64,000 nucleotides of DNA from Marinobacter sp. HL-58. Its GTDB lineage: Bacteria > Pseudomonadota > Gammaproteobacteria > Pseudomonadales > Oleiphilaceae. The stretch is from the NCBI RefSeq assembly GCF_001314605.1, contig NZ_LIHP01000021.1, positions 124,001 to 188,000 of the forward strand, given 5' to 3'. A program made the translations under genes and the position numbers. How positions within the stretch are numbered: position 1 is the stretch's first letter; each line of letters begins with the position of its first letter. The notes under the pieces were generated by a model. The model was not told the DNA's origin and did no database searches. It saw only the letters and a program-made list of their open reading frames with translations. This document shows positions 1 to 8,948 of the stretch, piece after piece.

Positions 1-2
1 TG

Positions 3-503
3 ATCGCCTCGCACCACGAAACCGGTGAGCCACTGCCGGACGACCTGCTGCAGAAACTGCTGGCGGCCAAGAACTTCCAGTCCGGCATGGCCATGGTGCG
101 GCAACTGGAGTTCTCCCTGTTCGATTTCCGCCTGCACGCGGAATTTACCGACGAGGCTCCCACCAACCCGCTGGACATGCACCGCCAGGTGCGCAGCGAA
201 ATCGCGGTGGTGGAAGCACCGGCGTTCAACCGCTTCCCCAACAGCTTCTCGCACATCTTCGCGGGTGGCTACGCGGCCGGTTACTACAGCTACAAGTGGG
301 CGGAAGTGCTGGCGGCGGATGCCTTCTCATTGTTCGAGGAGAACGGCATCTTCGACCCGGAAACTGGCAAGGCCTTCCTGCACAACATCCTGGAAAAAGG
401 TGGCTCCCAGGAACCGATGGAACTGTTCAAGGCCTTCCGTGGCCGCGAGCCGGAGGTGGATGCGTTGTTGAAACAGAGCGGTATAACGGAAGATGCTGCG
501 TGA
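3..503 (+). CDS. prlC: Oligopeptidase A, C-terminal part (5' end outside the window)
   Basis: The frame is open from base 3 and encodes the last 166 residues of an M3-family zinc metallopeptidase. The stretch around HIFAGGYAAGYYSY is the characteristic C-terminal signature of oligopeptidase A (PrlC) and related enzymes. The zinc-binding HExxH motif would lie upstream, outside the window. The family is cytoplasmic and degrades short peptides, including cleaved signal peptides. The stop codon is followed by REP repeats and then a YheV-like gene, an order also known downstream of prlC in pseudomonads. The family call is firm, but catalytic integrity cannot be judged from this fragment. Confidence 0.93.
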   Translation: MASHHETGEPLPDDLLQKLLAAKNFQSGMAMVRQLEFSLFDFRLHAEFTDEAPTNPLDMHRQVRSEIAVVEAPAFNRFPNSFSHIFAGGYAAGYYSYKWAEVLAADAFSLFEENGIFDPETGKAFLHNILEKGGSQEPMELFKAFRGREPEVDALLKQSGITEDAA

Positions 504-520
504 GTTAACCGGGAAACGGG

Positions 521-667
521 TTGTCGGGTTACGGCTTCGCCTAACCCGACCTACGAAGGACCGATTTCACGGTAGGTCGGATTAGGCCAAAGGCCGTAAT
601 CCGACAACCTACGAAAGGCTCGAGTTTGCGGTAGGTCGAATTAGGCGAAGCCGTAATCCGACAACCC
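521..667. repeat. REP cluster, three units
   Basis: Three imperfect palindromic units of about 35-45 bp lie at 521-555, 572-615 and 631-667. Each reads GTAGGTCGGATTAGGC followed by a short loop and the complementary arm ending CCGTAATCCGACA. The first unit is in inverse orientation to the other two. A GTAG head followed by a hairpin is the hallmark of REP elements. The same units recur at 40669-40794. They may form hairpins in the mRNA 3' end of prlC. Confidence 0.8.
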
Positions 668-689
668 AAACAGACTGCGGAGTAATTCC

Positions 690-944
690 ATGCCAACCCC
701 CAAACGCTTCATCGCCGGCGCCGTCTGCCCCCGCTGCGCGGAGATGGACAAGATCATGATGTACACCACCGACGACGATGATCAGGTTCGCGAGTGCGTG
801 GCCTGCGGCTTCACCGACGCGGTGTCCGATACCCCGGAGCCCCCTGCCAATCCTGAGCTGCAAACCAGGGTGAATAAACGCAGCAACAAGGACGACCATA
901 CGGTCAAACAGGTGGTGTTCTTCAAGTCCGGTGAGGATGAGTAA
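690..944 (+). CDS. YheV-family putative zinc-ribbon protein
   Basis: An 84-residue protein with two cysteine pairs, CPRC at residues 13-16 and CVAC at 36-39. These are spaced as in a small zinc ribbon, with an acidic, polar C-terminal half. It matches the YheV (DUF2387) family, whose function is not established. Position downstream of prlC supports the call, because this linkage is seen in related bacteria. No operon is evident because the REP cluster separates it from prlC. Confidence 0.8.
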   Translation: MPTPKRFIAGAVCPRCAEMDKIMMYTTDDDDQVRECVACGFTDAVSDTPEPPANPELQTRVNKRSNKDDHTVKQVVFFKSGEDE

Positions 945-993
945 GGCTTTTGGCGGTTGCCCTCCTTTGTAGCCTGCCTGGATTGGGGGCTGC

Positions 994-1082
994 GAGGGGG
1001 CAGGGGGAGTTTTTGCTCTTGAAATGGAACTCGCTGCGCTCAGACACCCATTTCTGGCGAGCAAAAATCCCCCTACCCCCTC
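994..1082. repeat. Long palindromic repeat, copy 1 (orientation A)
   Basis: An inverted repeat of about 89 bp whose outer arms are G-rich (GAGGGGG...) and C-rich (...CCCCCTC). The core contains CTCGCTGCGCTCAGACACC. It is one of seven related palindromes in this window, here in the orientation opposite to copy 2, which lies 77 bp downstream. No gene lies in 945-1294. That stretch is filled by copies 1 and 2. Confidence 0.85.
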
Positions 1083-1159
1083 ACGATCACACGATGCCAA
1101 TATCGCCTGAAGACAATGGAGTCGGTGGCCCGCAAGGCGGTCTTCCCATGGTTCAAACC

Positions 1160-1247
1160 GGAGGGTGTTGGGGTGCTTTCTGCCGGGAAAAAGGTGTCTG
1201 AGCGCAGCGAGTTCTTTTTCCCAGAAGAAAGCATCACGACGCCCTCC
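1160..1247. repeat. Long palindromic repeat, copy 2 (orientation B)
   Basis: Arms GGAGGG...TTTCT and AGAAA...CCCTCC surround a core GGTGTCTGAGCGCAGCGAG, the reverse complement of the core of copy 1. Copies 1 and 2 form a head-to-head pair. Copy 2 is the most diverged from the other six. Confidence 0.8.
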
Positions 1248-1294
1248 AGGCCCCCCCATCCAGGCAGGCTACAAGAAGCCGGCACCCCCCAAGC

Positions 1295-2617
1295 TCAAAG
1301 AACCATCGCAGCCAACCAACCAAAGCCCAACAACGGCAGATTGTAGTGCAGGAACGTAGGTACCACGGTATCCCAGATGTGGTTGTGCTGGCCGTCGACG
1401 TTGAGGCCGGCGGTGGGGCCGAGGGTGGAGTCTGAGGCCGGGGAGCCGGCATCGCCCAGGGCGCCGGCGGTGCCTACCAGGGCCACGATGGCCAGGGGGC
1501 TGAAGCCCAGTTCCAGGGCCAGGGGCACGTACAGGGCCGCGATGATGGGGATGGTGGAGAACGACGAGCCGATGCCCATGGTGATCAGCAGGCCTACCAC
1601 CAGCATCAGCAATGCCGCCAGGGCCTTGTTGTCGCCGATGGCGGATACGGAGCCCTCCACAAGTGTGGTAATTTCACCGGTTTCGCGCATGACTTCCGCG
1701 AAGCCCGAGGCAGCAATCATGATGAAACCGATCATGGCGAGCATTTTCATGCCTTCGGTGAACAGGTCATCGGCTTCTTTCCACTTCACCACGCCGGACA
1801 GGTTGAACAGAACGAAGCCCGCCAGCGCCCCGAGAATCATTGAACCCAGCCAGAGCTGCACTGCGAACGCCGCCACAATTGCGACCAGAGCCATGATCAG
1901 TGTGCCGGCGTTGTACTTTACATCCACCCGCTCGGTGCGGGTGATGGCGTCGAGGTTGTAGCGACGCTCACTGCGGTAGCTGAAGAACACTGCCACCAGC
2001 AGGCCGCAAAGCATGCCCAGGGCGGGCAGGGCCATGGCGGCCATGACGTTGAGGCCGGTGGCGTCGATGCCGTTTTCGCCGACATTGGCCAGCAGGATTT
2101 CGTTCAGGTAGATACCGCCAAAACCCACCGGCAGGAACATGTACGGGGTGATCAGGCCGAAGGTCAGCACACAGGCTACCAGCCTGCGGTCCATGTTCAG
2201 CTTTGCCATCACGTACAGCAACGGAGGCACCACCAGAGGTATGAATGCGATGTGAATCGGCAGAATGTTCTGGGATGACATGGCGATGGCCAGCAACAGG
2301 CCGATAATCAGCAACCGTATTCCACCGGTGGCCTTGCCCTCATCCTGCCTGCCCACCAGCCCCAGGGCCTTGTCAGCCAGGGCATGGGCGAGGCCGGATT
2401 TGCCGATAGCAACGGCAAATGCACCGAGTGTGGCGTAGGACAGGGCAACGGTTGCCCCGCCTCCCAGGCCTTCGTTGAAGGCGTCAATGGTGGCCTCCAG
2501 TGACAGGCCGCTGATCAGGCCGCCGGCAACGGCTCCGATAATAAGGGCAACAACAACGTGGATGCGGCACAAACTCAGGACGAGCATGATGGCTACCGCG
2601 GCGACAACGGCATTCAT
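1295..2617 (-). CDS. Na+/H+ antiporter family protein (NhaC-like superfamily)
   Basis: A 440-residue, almost wholly hydrophobic protein with about eleven or twelve membrane segments. It belongs to the Na_H_antiporter / Na_H_antiport_2 type of inner-membrane transporter (the HI0325/YuiF-like group). Polar breaks such as [19 protein letters not shown] in the C-terminal half resemble the ion-binding region of this group. The transported ion is inferred from the family only. Some relatives have been proposed to carry amino acids. The gene is monocistronic, convergent with the repeat-filled region and followed at its 5' side by a DUF1653 gene on the same strand. Confidence 0.8.
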   Translation of the reverse strand: MNAVVAAVAIMLVLSLCRIHVVVALIIGAVAGGLISGLSLEATIDAFNEGLGGGATVALSYATLGAFAVAIGKSGLAHALADKALGLVGRQDEGKATGGIRLLIIGLLLAIAMSSQNILPIHIAFIPLVVPPLLYVMAKLNMDRRLVACVLTFGLITPYMFLPVGFGGIYLNEILLANVGENGIDATGLNVMAAMALPALGMLCGLLVAVFFSYRSERRYNLDAITRTERVDVKYNAGTLIMALVAIVAAFAVQLWLGSMILGALAGFVLFNLSGVVKWKEADDLFTEGMKMLAMIGFIMIAASGFAEVMRETGEITTLVEGSVSAIGDNKALAALLMLVVGLLITMGIGSSFSTIPIIAALYVPLALELGFSPLAIVALVGTAGALGDAGSPASDSTLGPTAGLNVDGQHNHIWDTVVPTFLHYNLPLLGFGWLAAMVL

Positions 2618-2728
2618 GGTGAACTCCGGATTTCGGGAGTGGCTTTCAGCGCCCTGAAGCAGGGGGCCGTTCAGGAAAGCGCGCTAATGTGCAGGAAACG
2701 GGTGCTGCAGTCAAAACCGTGATTACCG

Positions 2729-2959
2729 TTACTCATCACCCACGAAGGCAAACCTGGGAACCTGCTCTCCGGCCAGTTCCACGGTTTCACGGAACATGGT
2801 CAGCGGCCTGACCCAGAGGCTGTAATCCCCGTAAAGGCAGCGATAGACCACCATCTGTTCCTCGGTTTCGCTGTGCCGGGCCACGCCGATCACCTCGTAA
2901 TCCATTCCCTTGTAATGGCGATAACGTCCCGGGCGGATTTCCGGTTTCTTGTCAGGCAT
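2729..2959 (-). CDS. DUF1653 domain protein
   Basis: The 76-residue product begins MPDKKPEIRPGRYRHYKG, with the typical core KGMDYEVIGVARHSET followed by YRCLYGDYSLWVRP. This is the conserved pattern of the DUF1653 family, a small SH3-like fold of unknown function. An upstream in-frame start at 2983 exists, but the ATG at 2959 has a GGAG Shine-Dalgarno nine bases before it and matches the family length, so I chose it. The protein is cytoplasmic with no membrane segment. Confidence 0.8.
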   Translation of the reverse strand: MPDKKPEIRPGRYRHYKGMDYEVIGVARHSETEEQMVVYRCLYGDYSLWVRPLTMFRETVELAGEQVPRFAFVGDE

Positions 2960-3123
2960 TGTATTCTTCTCCACGCGTAGCATAACGCTACGTATTTGTG
3001 TGGGGCGGACGTATTCCCCGCAAACGTATAAACTTGTATCGACTGAGTGCAGGGAAGCTATGGGACTGACTGTCGGCTTCGTCAGTTTAGTTTACTTTTC
3101 CGGTTCCGGGTAAAGCGGCCATC

Positions 3124-4923
3124 ATGACATTTCCTGCAAGCTGCAAATTGGTGCGGATACTGCTCCTGGCCCTGTTGCTGGTGCCCGGGCTCGCCCACAG
3201 TGATGGTGCCTCGATAGCCTGGCTGGAAGCCCCGTCTGCGGAAAGCGATGTGGAGGATATCCGGGCGTTGCCCGAGGCGCAATGGCGAACGACACCCGGT
3301 GACGAAACCCTGAATTTTGGCTTCAGTGACAGCAGCTTCTGGCTCAGGGTCGAGGTGCCGGCGCAACCTTTCAATCGCCTGCTGGAAATCGGCTATCCCC
3401 TGCTGGACGACGTCCGGGTCTACTGGTTCGTGGGTGACGAAGAGGTGGAGCGCCACGTCACAGGCGACCGTCAGGTGTTCGATTCCCGCCCGATTCACCA
3501 CCGTAACTTTGTCTTCCTGGTACCGTCCAACAACGAGACTGCCACGGCGTACATCCGTGTCCACAGCGAAGGGTCGGTACAGATACCGGTGCGGGTGATA
3601 GCGTCGGCGGACTTCCTGGCCGGTGAACAGCTGGATTTTGGCTGGCAGGCGCTGTTTCTGGGCATCATGATTGCCATGGCCCTGTACAACCTGTTTGTTT
3701 TCGTGATCGTCAGGCACCTGGCGTACTTGTGGTACGTGCTCACGGTGACAGCCTCGGCGCTGGTGTTGTTGAACTTCAACGGCCTGGTTTTCCAGTGGTT
3801 GTGGCCGGACCTGCCGGTGATGAACCGGTATTTCACGGCTCCGGCCATCTCCGCCAACATCTTCTTCGCAGCCATGTTCACCCTGAGCTTTCTGGCGGTG
3901 CGCCGGTACAGTCCTGTTTCCTACCGGTTGCTGCAGATGATTGTGGCGATCAGCGTCGGTTGTTTTGTGTATGGTCTGTTCGGAAGTTATCAGACATCGG
4001 TAGCCATCATCAGCGTGCTGGCCGCCATCATCACCCCCCTGACCTGGATTCTGGGCCTGGTTGTCTGGTTCCGGGGGCAGGTACTGGCCGGCTTTTACGT
4101 GGTGGCATGGACCCCGCTGCTTCTGGGCCACATGGTTATGGCGGTCAGCAAGATTGGCCTGATTCCCACCAATACCCTGACTGAAATAGCGCCGCAGATT
4201 GGCGTTGCCCTGGAGGTGATTCTGCTGTCATTTGCCCTGGCATACCGCATCAGCCTTGAGCGTCAGCGCCGGCTTGAGGCCCAGGAGCATACCCTGGAAG
4301 TCCAGCGCCAGGCCAACCAGAATCTGGAGGCCCGGGTTCAGGCACGAACGGAGGAGCTGGAGGCAGCCTACGAGAAGCTCAAGGCGGTTTCCATAACCGA
4401 TGGCCTGACCCAGGTCGCCAACCGCCGCCGCTTTGACGAAAAACTGGAAATCGAATGGAACCGGGCCCTACGCCATGGCCATCCCTTGGGCCTTGTGCTG
4501 CTGGATATCGATCATTTCAAGCGGGTAAATGATGAATTCGGACATCTGGCTGGGGATGACTGCCTGGTCAGTGTTGCCCGGGTGTGTGCCGGTGAGATCC
4601 AGCGTTCAGGGGATCTGCTGGCGCGATACGGCGGCGAGGAGTTCTGTGTGTTGTTACCTGCCACACCGGAAGCCGGAGCCATCAGTGTGGCCGAGCGCCT
4701 GCGTGCCGCCGTGGCGGGAACACCCGTTGATGTCGGAGAGCATGTCAGCCCGGTCAACCTGTCGGTCAGCGCAGGGGTCGCGATCATGGTTCCCGGCCCG
4801 GGCATGGCCCCGTCCGATCTCGTCAGTCGCGCCGACGAGGCGCTCTACGCCGCAAAGGCGGCGGGCCGTAACCGGGTGATGGTATTCCGGGAATCCGGTG
4901 CCCGGGCGATTGCCGATTCCTGA
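3124..4923 (+). CDS. 7TMR-DISM diguanylate cyclase
   Basis: A 599-residue membrane sensor that should make cyclic di-GMP. It has a signal peptide (residues 1-25), then an extracytoplasmic 7TMR-DISM ligand-binding domain (about 40-155), a seven-helix 7TMR-DISM membrane domain (about 170-375), a coiled coil (about 380-420) and a C-terminal GGDEF domain. The active-site motif is GGEEF at 503-507. An inhibitory I-site, R494-x-x-D497, sits the canonical five residues before it, so product inhibition is likely. The ligand is unknown; family members are thought to sense small carbohydrates or other solutes. It ends 2 bp from the convergent DoxX gene. Confidence 0.92.
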   Translation: MTFPASCKLVRILLLALLLVPGLAHSDGASIAWLEAPSAESDVEDIRALPEAQWRTTPGDETLNFGFSDSSFWLRVEVPAQPFNRLLEIGYPLLDDVRVYWFVGDEEVERHVTGDRQVFDSRPIHHRNFVFLVPSNNETATAYIRVHSEGSVQIPVRVIASADFLAGEQLDFGWQALFLGIMIAMALYNLFVFVIVRHLAYLWYVLTVTASALVLLNFNGLVFQWLWPDLPVMNRYFTAPAISANIFFAAMFTLSFLAVRRYSPVSYRLLQMIVAISVGCFVYGLFGSYQTSVAIISVLAAIITPLTWILGLVVWFRGQVLAGFYVVAWTPLLLGHMVMAVSKIGLIPTNTLTEIAPQIGVALEVILLSFALAYRISLERQRRLEAQEHTLEVQRQANQNLEARVQARTEELEAAYEKLKAVSITDGLTQVANRRRFDEKLEIEWNRALRHGHPLGLVLLDIDHFKRVNDEFGHLAGDDCLVSVARVCAGEIQRSGDLLARYGGEEFCVLLPATPEAGAISVAERLRAAVAGTPVDVGEHVSPVNLSVSAGVAIMVPGPGMAPSDLVSRADEALYAAKAAGRNRVMVFRESGARAIADS

Positions 4924-4925
4924 TA

Positions 4926-5312
4926 TCAGTTCTTCAGCTTGTACCGGCCCGGCCCCAGGAAAACCACGGCAACGGCGATAAACAGGAAGAAACCCTGCAG
5001 TTCCAGTGCCCAACCACCATTATTACCCAGCGCCATGAGTTCGTGGCCGTGTACCAGGGCAATGGCCACCAGCATGTTGAAGACGATCAGCAGTGCGCCG
5101 ATCCGGGTCTGGTAGCCAAGTATCACCATCAGTGGCGCCAGCAACTCACCGATAAAAACACCCCAGGCAAAGAACGCCGGAATGCCATGGCTGGCCAGTT
5201 GGCCTTCAATGAAACCCACGCCATGGAACAGTTTCGCGACGCCATGAAACAGCAACAGGCCACCAAGGGTGAGACGAACGATCAGTTTTCCAAGGTCAGC
5301 ATTTTCCAGCAA
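4926..5312 (-). CDS. DoxX family membrane protein
   Basis: A 128-residue protein with four predicted membrane helices and the DoxX pattern GKLIVRLTLGGLLLFHGVAK at its start. Family members are small inner-membrane proteins, sometimes linked to redox or thiosulfate metabolism, but the role here is unknown. The open frame starts at a TTG at 5333. I chose the second TTG at 5312 because AGGAGA stands six bases before it and the protein then starts as relatives do. It is convergent with the diguanylate cyclase gene. Confidence 0.8.
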   Translation of the reverse strand: MLENADLGKLIVRLTLGGLLLFHGVAKLFHGVGFIEGQLASHGIPAFFAWGVFIGELLAPLMVILGYQTRIGALLIVFNMLVAIALVHGHELMALGNNGGWALELQGFFLFIAVAVVFLGPGRYKLKN

Positions 5313-5384
5313 CTTACATCTCCTGCAGGGCAAGGGTTCAGGAATAAGCTGGCAAGCTTAACCGGTTTGCTGGCGGGGGCAAAG

Positions 5385-6032
5385 CTACAGGCCGGTTCCC
5401 AGGGAGAGACGTATATGATTGCGGATCAACAGGTTTTCCCAGTAGTGCTTCATCCAGTCCCAGGCGGCATTGCGCGTCTGTTCGACGAAGGGATCCAGGT
5501 TGAGTTCGTAGTAATCAGGGGTGCCGGCAATCTGCAGGACGGTCACTGTGATTGACTGGTCAAGTTCATTGGCAAAGGGCTCGCCAATGAGCTGATGTGC
5601 AAGCAGATTGGCCCTGGTTGCCTCCACATCCACCAGTTCACTGGCCCGTGTAGAGCGGTTGTTTTCGTACATCTCCTCCATCAGGCGATGGCAGAGATAG
5701 GCCCGGATCAGCAGGCCGTCAAGGCCATCGTAACGCACCAGCAGGACGGAGGGCTGCGTGAAATAACCGATGGCGGCATTTACGAAGGGCGCAAACAGCT
5801 CCGCTTTACCGGCTTCCCTGGCGCAGGCTTCGACACATTCGATCAGCCGCGGTGCCATTTCTATGTATTCGATGGCGAACTGGAACAGGCAGGTGGCTGG
5901 CTGATAGCCGTCAATGGTTATTGTGGCAGGCAAGGATGCTGCCCTCTCCCGCATCTGCTCGAGGAAGGTGCCGGAGCGGGCTTCCTGCCTGCGTGCCTGA
6001 TCAATGATGTCGAGAACTACCTTTGGTGTCAT
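5385..6032 (-). CDS. Conserved hypothetical protein
   Basis: A soluble protein of about 215 residues, rich in alpha-helical and acidic segments, with no signal peptide, membrane segment or catalytic motif that I recognise. The stretch QLIGEPFANELDQSITVTVL and a tryptophan-rich C-terminus (AWDWMKHYWENLL) are its clearest landmarks. The start is uncertain. The ATG at 6032 (MTPKVV) has no good Shine-Dalgarno, while a TTG at 6071 is preceded by GGGAGG. It lies downstream of the MATE transporter on the same strand with a gap of about 200 bp, so co-transcription is possible but not shown. Confidence 0.65.
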   Translation of the reverse strand: MTPKVVLDIIDQARRQEARSGTFLEQMRERAASLPATITIDGYQPATCLFQFAIEYIEMAPRLIECVEACAREAGKAELFAPFVNAAIGYFTQPSVLLVRYDGLDGLLIRAYLCHRLMEEMYENNRSTRASELVDVEATRANLLAHQLIGEPFANELDQSITVTVLQIAGTPDYYELNLDPFVEQTRNAAWDWMKHYWENLLIRNHIRLSLGTGL

Positions 6033-6234
6033 TTCAGGAGATGCCGGTCTCTGAACGGAATGGGGTCGCAAGGCGCCTCCCGTTATACGCAAGGGGTCGT
6101 CAGGGGCACTGGGAAGCGGCTGGCCACCGCAACATGCCTGCCTTTTCCCACAAGTGTAGACGAGTTTTGGCAGGCTGCTTTGGTGTCCACATTAAAACTG
6201 AGAAGGATGTTCGTTCAAAGCCATGCGGCGTCGC

Positions 6235-7668
6235 CTATTGTTCTGAGAACCAGCGATCGTGTCGCGAATGGCTTCGAAAAAGTAAACCCATGGTAGCGGC
6301 GCGGGCCAGCATCAGACAGATCAGGGAAAACCAGAGGCCATGATTTCCCCACCCGGTGGTCAGCCACCAGACCGGCAGGAAAACCGCCACTGCCGAAAAC
6401 AGCATGGTGTTCTGCATGTCCCGCGTGCGGGTGGCGCCAATGAAAACGCCGTCCAGCAGAAATCCCCAGACCGAAGCCAGCGGCAGCATCCACAACCAGG
6501 GCAGATAGAGCCAGGCGGTGGCCCGCACTTCATCGATGCCGGTCAGCAGGGTGATCAGCAAGCGACCGCCAAGCACAAAGGCCACCGTAAACAGTATCGA
6601 GCCCCAGAGGGCCCAGCGGAAAGCCACCCGGAACACCTGCCGGAACTGCCGCCGACTGTTCTTGCCAACCGCCTCGCCGATCAGCGCCTCGGCGGCATTG
6701 GCAAAGCCATCAAGGCCGTTGGAGATCACCAGCAAAAATGTGATCAGTACCGCGTTGGCTGCCAGTATGACGTCCCCCTGCCTTGCGCCCTGGGCGGTAA
6801 AGAATGCCAGTACCAGCAGCAGGGCGATGGTGCGCACCATGATGTAACGGTTGACCCGCAGAATTTTCAGGTAGTCGTGCAACTGGCCGAACAATGCGCG
6901 GCTGAACCCCTGGCCGGCGGGCATCCTTAGCAGCACCATGCGGAAACCGATGGCCGCGGCGGAATATTCCGCCAGCACGGTGGCCATGGCAACACCACGG
7001 CTGTTCCACCCGAAGCCGGTGACAAACAGGATATCCAGGATGATATTGAGCCCATTGGCCACGATCAGCATTACCATGGGGCCCTTGGGTAATTGAGTGC
7101 CGATCAGCCAGCCCACCAGCGTGTACTGACAAAGCACGGCGGGGGCGCTCCAGATACGGATGCTGGCATATTCCGCAGCAAGGGCCGCAACCCGCTCGCT
7201 GGGGTTCATCAGCTCAAGGCCCAGGTGGATAAGGGGTTGGTGGAACAGGATCAGCAACAGGCCGATGCCGGTGGCCAGGAGCACCGAGCGCAACAGCAGG
7301 GCTATCTGGGCGAACTGATCCCGTTTACCCCAGGCCTGGGCCGCTAGGCCGGTAGTACCCATGCGCATGAAGCCGAAGGTCCAGTAGAGAATGCTGAACA
7401 GGTTTGCGCCCACGGCAACGGCACCCAGGTATTCCGGGCTCTCGAGATGGCCAAGCACGGCGGTGTCCACCAGCCCGAGAAGCGGCACGGTAAGGTTTGT
7501 GAGCATCAGGGGCCAGGCCAGCGCCCAGAGGCGTCGGTCGGTGGTCGTCAGTAGCAGAGGTGATTTCACGGAGCTGGAAAAAGTTCCCCCTTTAGTTAGT
7601 TGATTTATGTCGTCCCGGACTTTCGCATTTTTTTGATCTGTGTCTATACTGTTTTCTGAAATATCCAT
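6235..7668 (-). CDS. MATE-family multidrug exporter, DinF-like
   Basis: A 477-residue polytopic membrane protein with twelve predicted helices. The segment LWALAWPLMLTNLTVPLLGLVDTAVLGHL is diagnostic of the DinF branch of the MATE transporters, which export organic cations or oxidised lipids using Na+ or H+ gradients. The second half repeats the same fold. The ATG at 7668 has GGAAG six bases upstream. An upstream start at 7737 would overlap the coxB promoter region. The gene is divergent from coxB, with about 107 bp between the two starts. Confidence 0.88.
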   Translation of the reverse strand: MDISENSIDTDQKNAKVRDDINQLTKGGTFSSSVKSPLLLTTTDRRLWALAWPLMLTNLTVPLLGLVDTAVLGHLESPEYLGAVAVGANLFSILYWTFGFMRMGTTGLAAQAWGKRDQFAQIALLLRSVLLATGIGLLLILFHQPLIHLGLELMNPSERVAALAAEYASIRIWSAPAVLCQYTLVGWLIGTQLPKGPMVMLIVANGLNIILDILFVTGFGWNSRGVAMATVLAEYSAAAIGFRMVLLRMPAGQGFSRALFGQLHDYLKILRVNRYIMVRTIALLLVLAFFTAQGARQGDVILAANAVLITFLLVISNGLDGFANAAEALIGEAVGKNSRRQFRQVFRVAFRWALWGSILFTVAFVLGGRLLITLLTGIDEVRATAWLYLPWLWMLPLASVWGFLLDGVFIGATRTRDMQNTMLFSAVAVFLPVWWLTTGWGNHGLWFSLICLMLARAATMGLLFRSHSRHDRWFSEQ

Positions 7669-7775
7669 AGCAGACTTCCACTCTGGCTTCGAATGGTGTG
7701 TGCGAGCACTGTCCGTTAACAGAGGGATTGGACGCAAAATCCGACAAGAATAACACTCTGTGGAGACACAGTATT

Positions 7776-8900
7776 ATGCGCGTGCACGCTAAGCGGGCAG
7801 GTGTCCTCTTGGGCGGACTTATGACGCCAGCGTTGTCCATGGCAGACTGGACGCTGAACATGAGTCCCGGGGTCACCGGTACCAGTAACGATATTTTCAG
7901 CCTTCACATGACTATCCTCTGGATCTGCGTCGTCATCGGCGTGGTGGTCTTCGGTGTCATGTTCTGGTCGATATTTGCTCACCGCAAATCGTCGGGCCGG
8001 AAACCTGCCAACTTCCATGAAAACACGCTGGTAGAAATTCTCTGGACCATCATACCGCTGGTTATTCTGGTGGTAATGGCCATTCCCGCCACCGCCACCC
8101 TCGTGGACATGTATGACACCAGCGAAGCCGAAGTCGACATCAAGGTCACCGGTTACCAGTGGCGCTGGAAATACGACTACGTCGATGAAGAATTCGGTTA
8201 CTTCTCCAGCATGTCTACCAGTAAAGACGAGATATACAACCGCATCGGCAAGAACGAAAACTACCTGCTGGACGTGGACAATCCGATGGTTGTGCCCGTG
8301 GGTGCGAAAGTCCGCCTGTTGCTTACCGCCAACGACGTGATTCACTCCTGGTGGGTGCCTGAGTTTGGTGTCAAGAAAGATGCGATCCCGGGCTTCATCA
8401 ATGAAACCTGGACCCGTGTGGACGAGCCGGGAATCTACCGTGGCCAGTGTACCGAGCTGTGCGGCAAGGACCATGGGTTCATGCCGGTGGTCGTCAAGGC
8501 CGTTCCCCAGGACGAGTACGATGAATGGGTGGCCGGGAAGAAAGAAGAGGCCGAGCGGGAACGTGAGTTGACCGAGAAGGACTGGACCATGGAGGAGCTG
8601 ATGGAGCGGGGCGAAAAGACCTATGCCAGCGCCTGTGCTTCATGCCACCAGGAAGACGGCAGCGGCTCGCCGCCCGCATTCCCGGCACTCCAGGGCAGCG
8701 AGATGGTTCTGGAAGATATGGAGGGTCACCTGGATGTTGTGGTGAACGGTGTATCCGGAACGGCCATGCAGGCTTTCGGGGACCAGCTTAATGAGGTCGA
8801 TCTTGCCGCGGTCATCACCTACGAGCGTAATGCCTGGGGTAACGACACCGGCGACATGATCACGCCAAAAGAAGTCTTTGAATACAAGAACCAGGACTGA
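7776..8900 (+). CDS. coxB: Cytochrome c oxidase subunit II with C-terminal cytochrome c domain
   Basis: The product is 374 residues. It has a signal peptide (1-23), two membrane helices (about 43-65 and 88-110), then the CuA cupredoxin domain with ligands H190, C225, C229, H233 and M236. A fused cytochrome c domain carries the haem motif CASCH at 287-291. The subunit takes electrons from cytochrome c and passes them through CuA to subunit I at the periplasmic face of the inner membrane. The frame is open upstream, but the ATG at 7776 has GGAG ten bases before it and gives a proper signal peptide. It is the first gene of the oxidase operon. Confidence 0.95.
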   Translation: MRVHAKRAGVLLGGLMTPALSMADWTLNMSPGVTGTSNDIFSLHMTILWICVVIGVVVFGVMFWSIFAHRKSSGRKPANFHENTLVEILWTIIPLVILVVMAIPATATLVDMYDTSEAEVDIKVTGYQWRWKYDYVDEEFGYFSSMSTSKDEIYNRIGKNENYLLDVDNPMVVPVGAKVRLLLTANDVIHSWWVPEFGVKKDAIPGFINETWTRVDEPGIYRGQCTELCGKDHGFMPVVVKAVPQDEYDEWVAGKKEEAERERELTEKDWTMEELMERGEKTYASACASCHQEDGSGSPPAFPALQGSEMVLEDMEGHLDVVVNGVSGTAMQAFGDQLNEVDLAAVITYERNAWGNDTGDMITPKEVFEYKNQD

Positions 8901-8948
8901 TTAACAACATCACCAGCCAGAACAACACGGCGGTAACGGGGGTTTTTC

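Noticed and set aside
994-1247. Treating the long palindromes only as transcription terminators
   Set aside because: They lack consistent T runs after the stem, occur in oriented pairs, and share sequence in the loops and flanks that a terminator would not need.
3082-4131. Long minus-strand frames inside the diguanylate cyclase and other large genes
   Set aside because: They are antisense shadows of GC-rich genes: low-complexity His/Gln-rich translations without ribosome binding sites.
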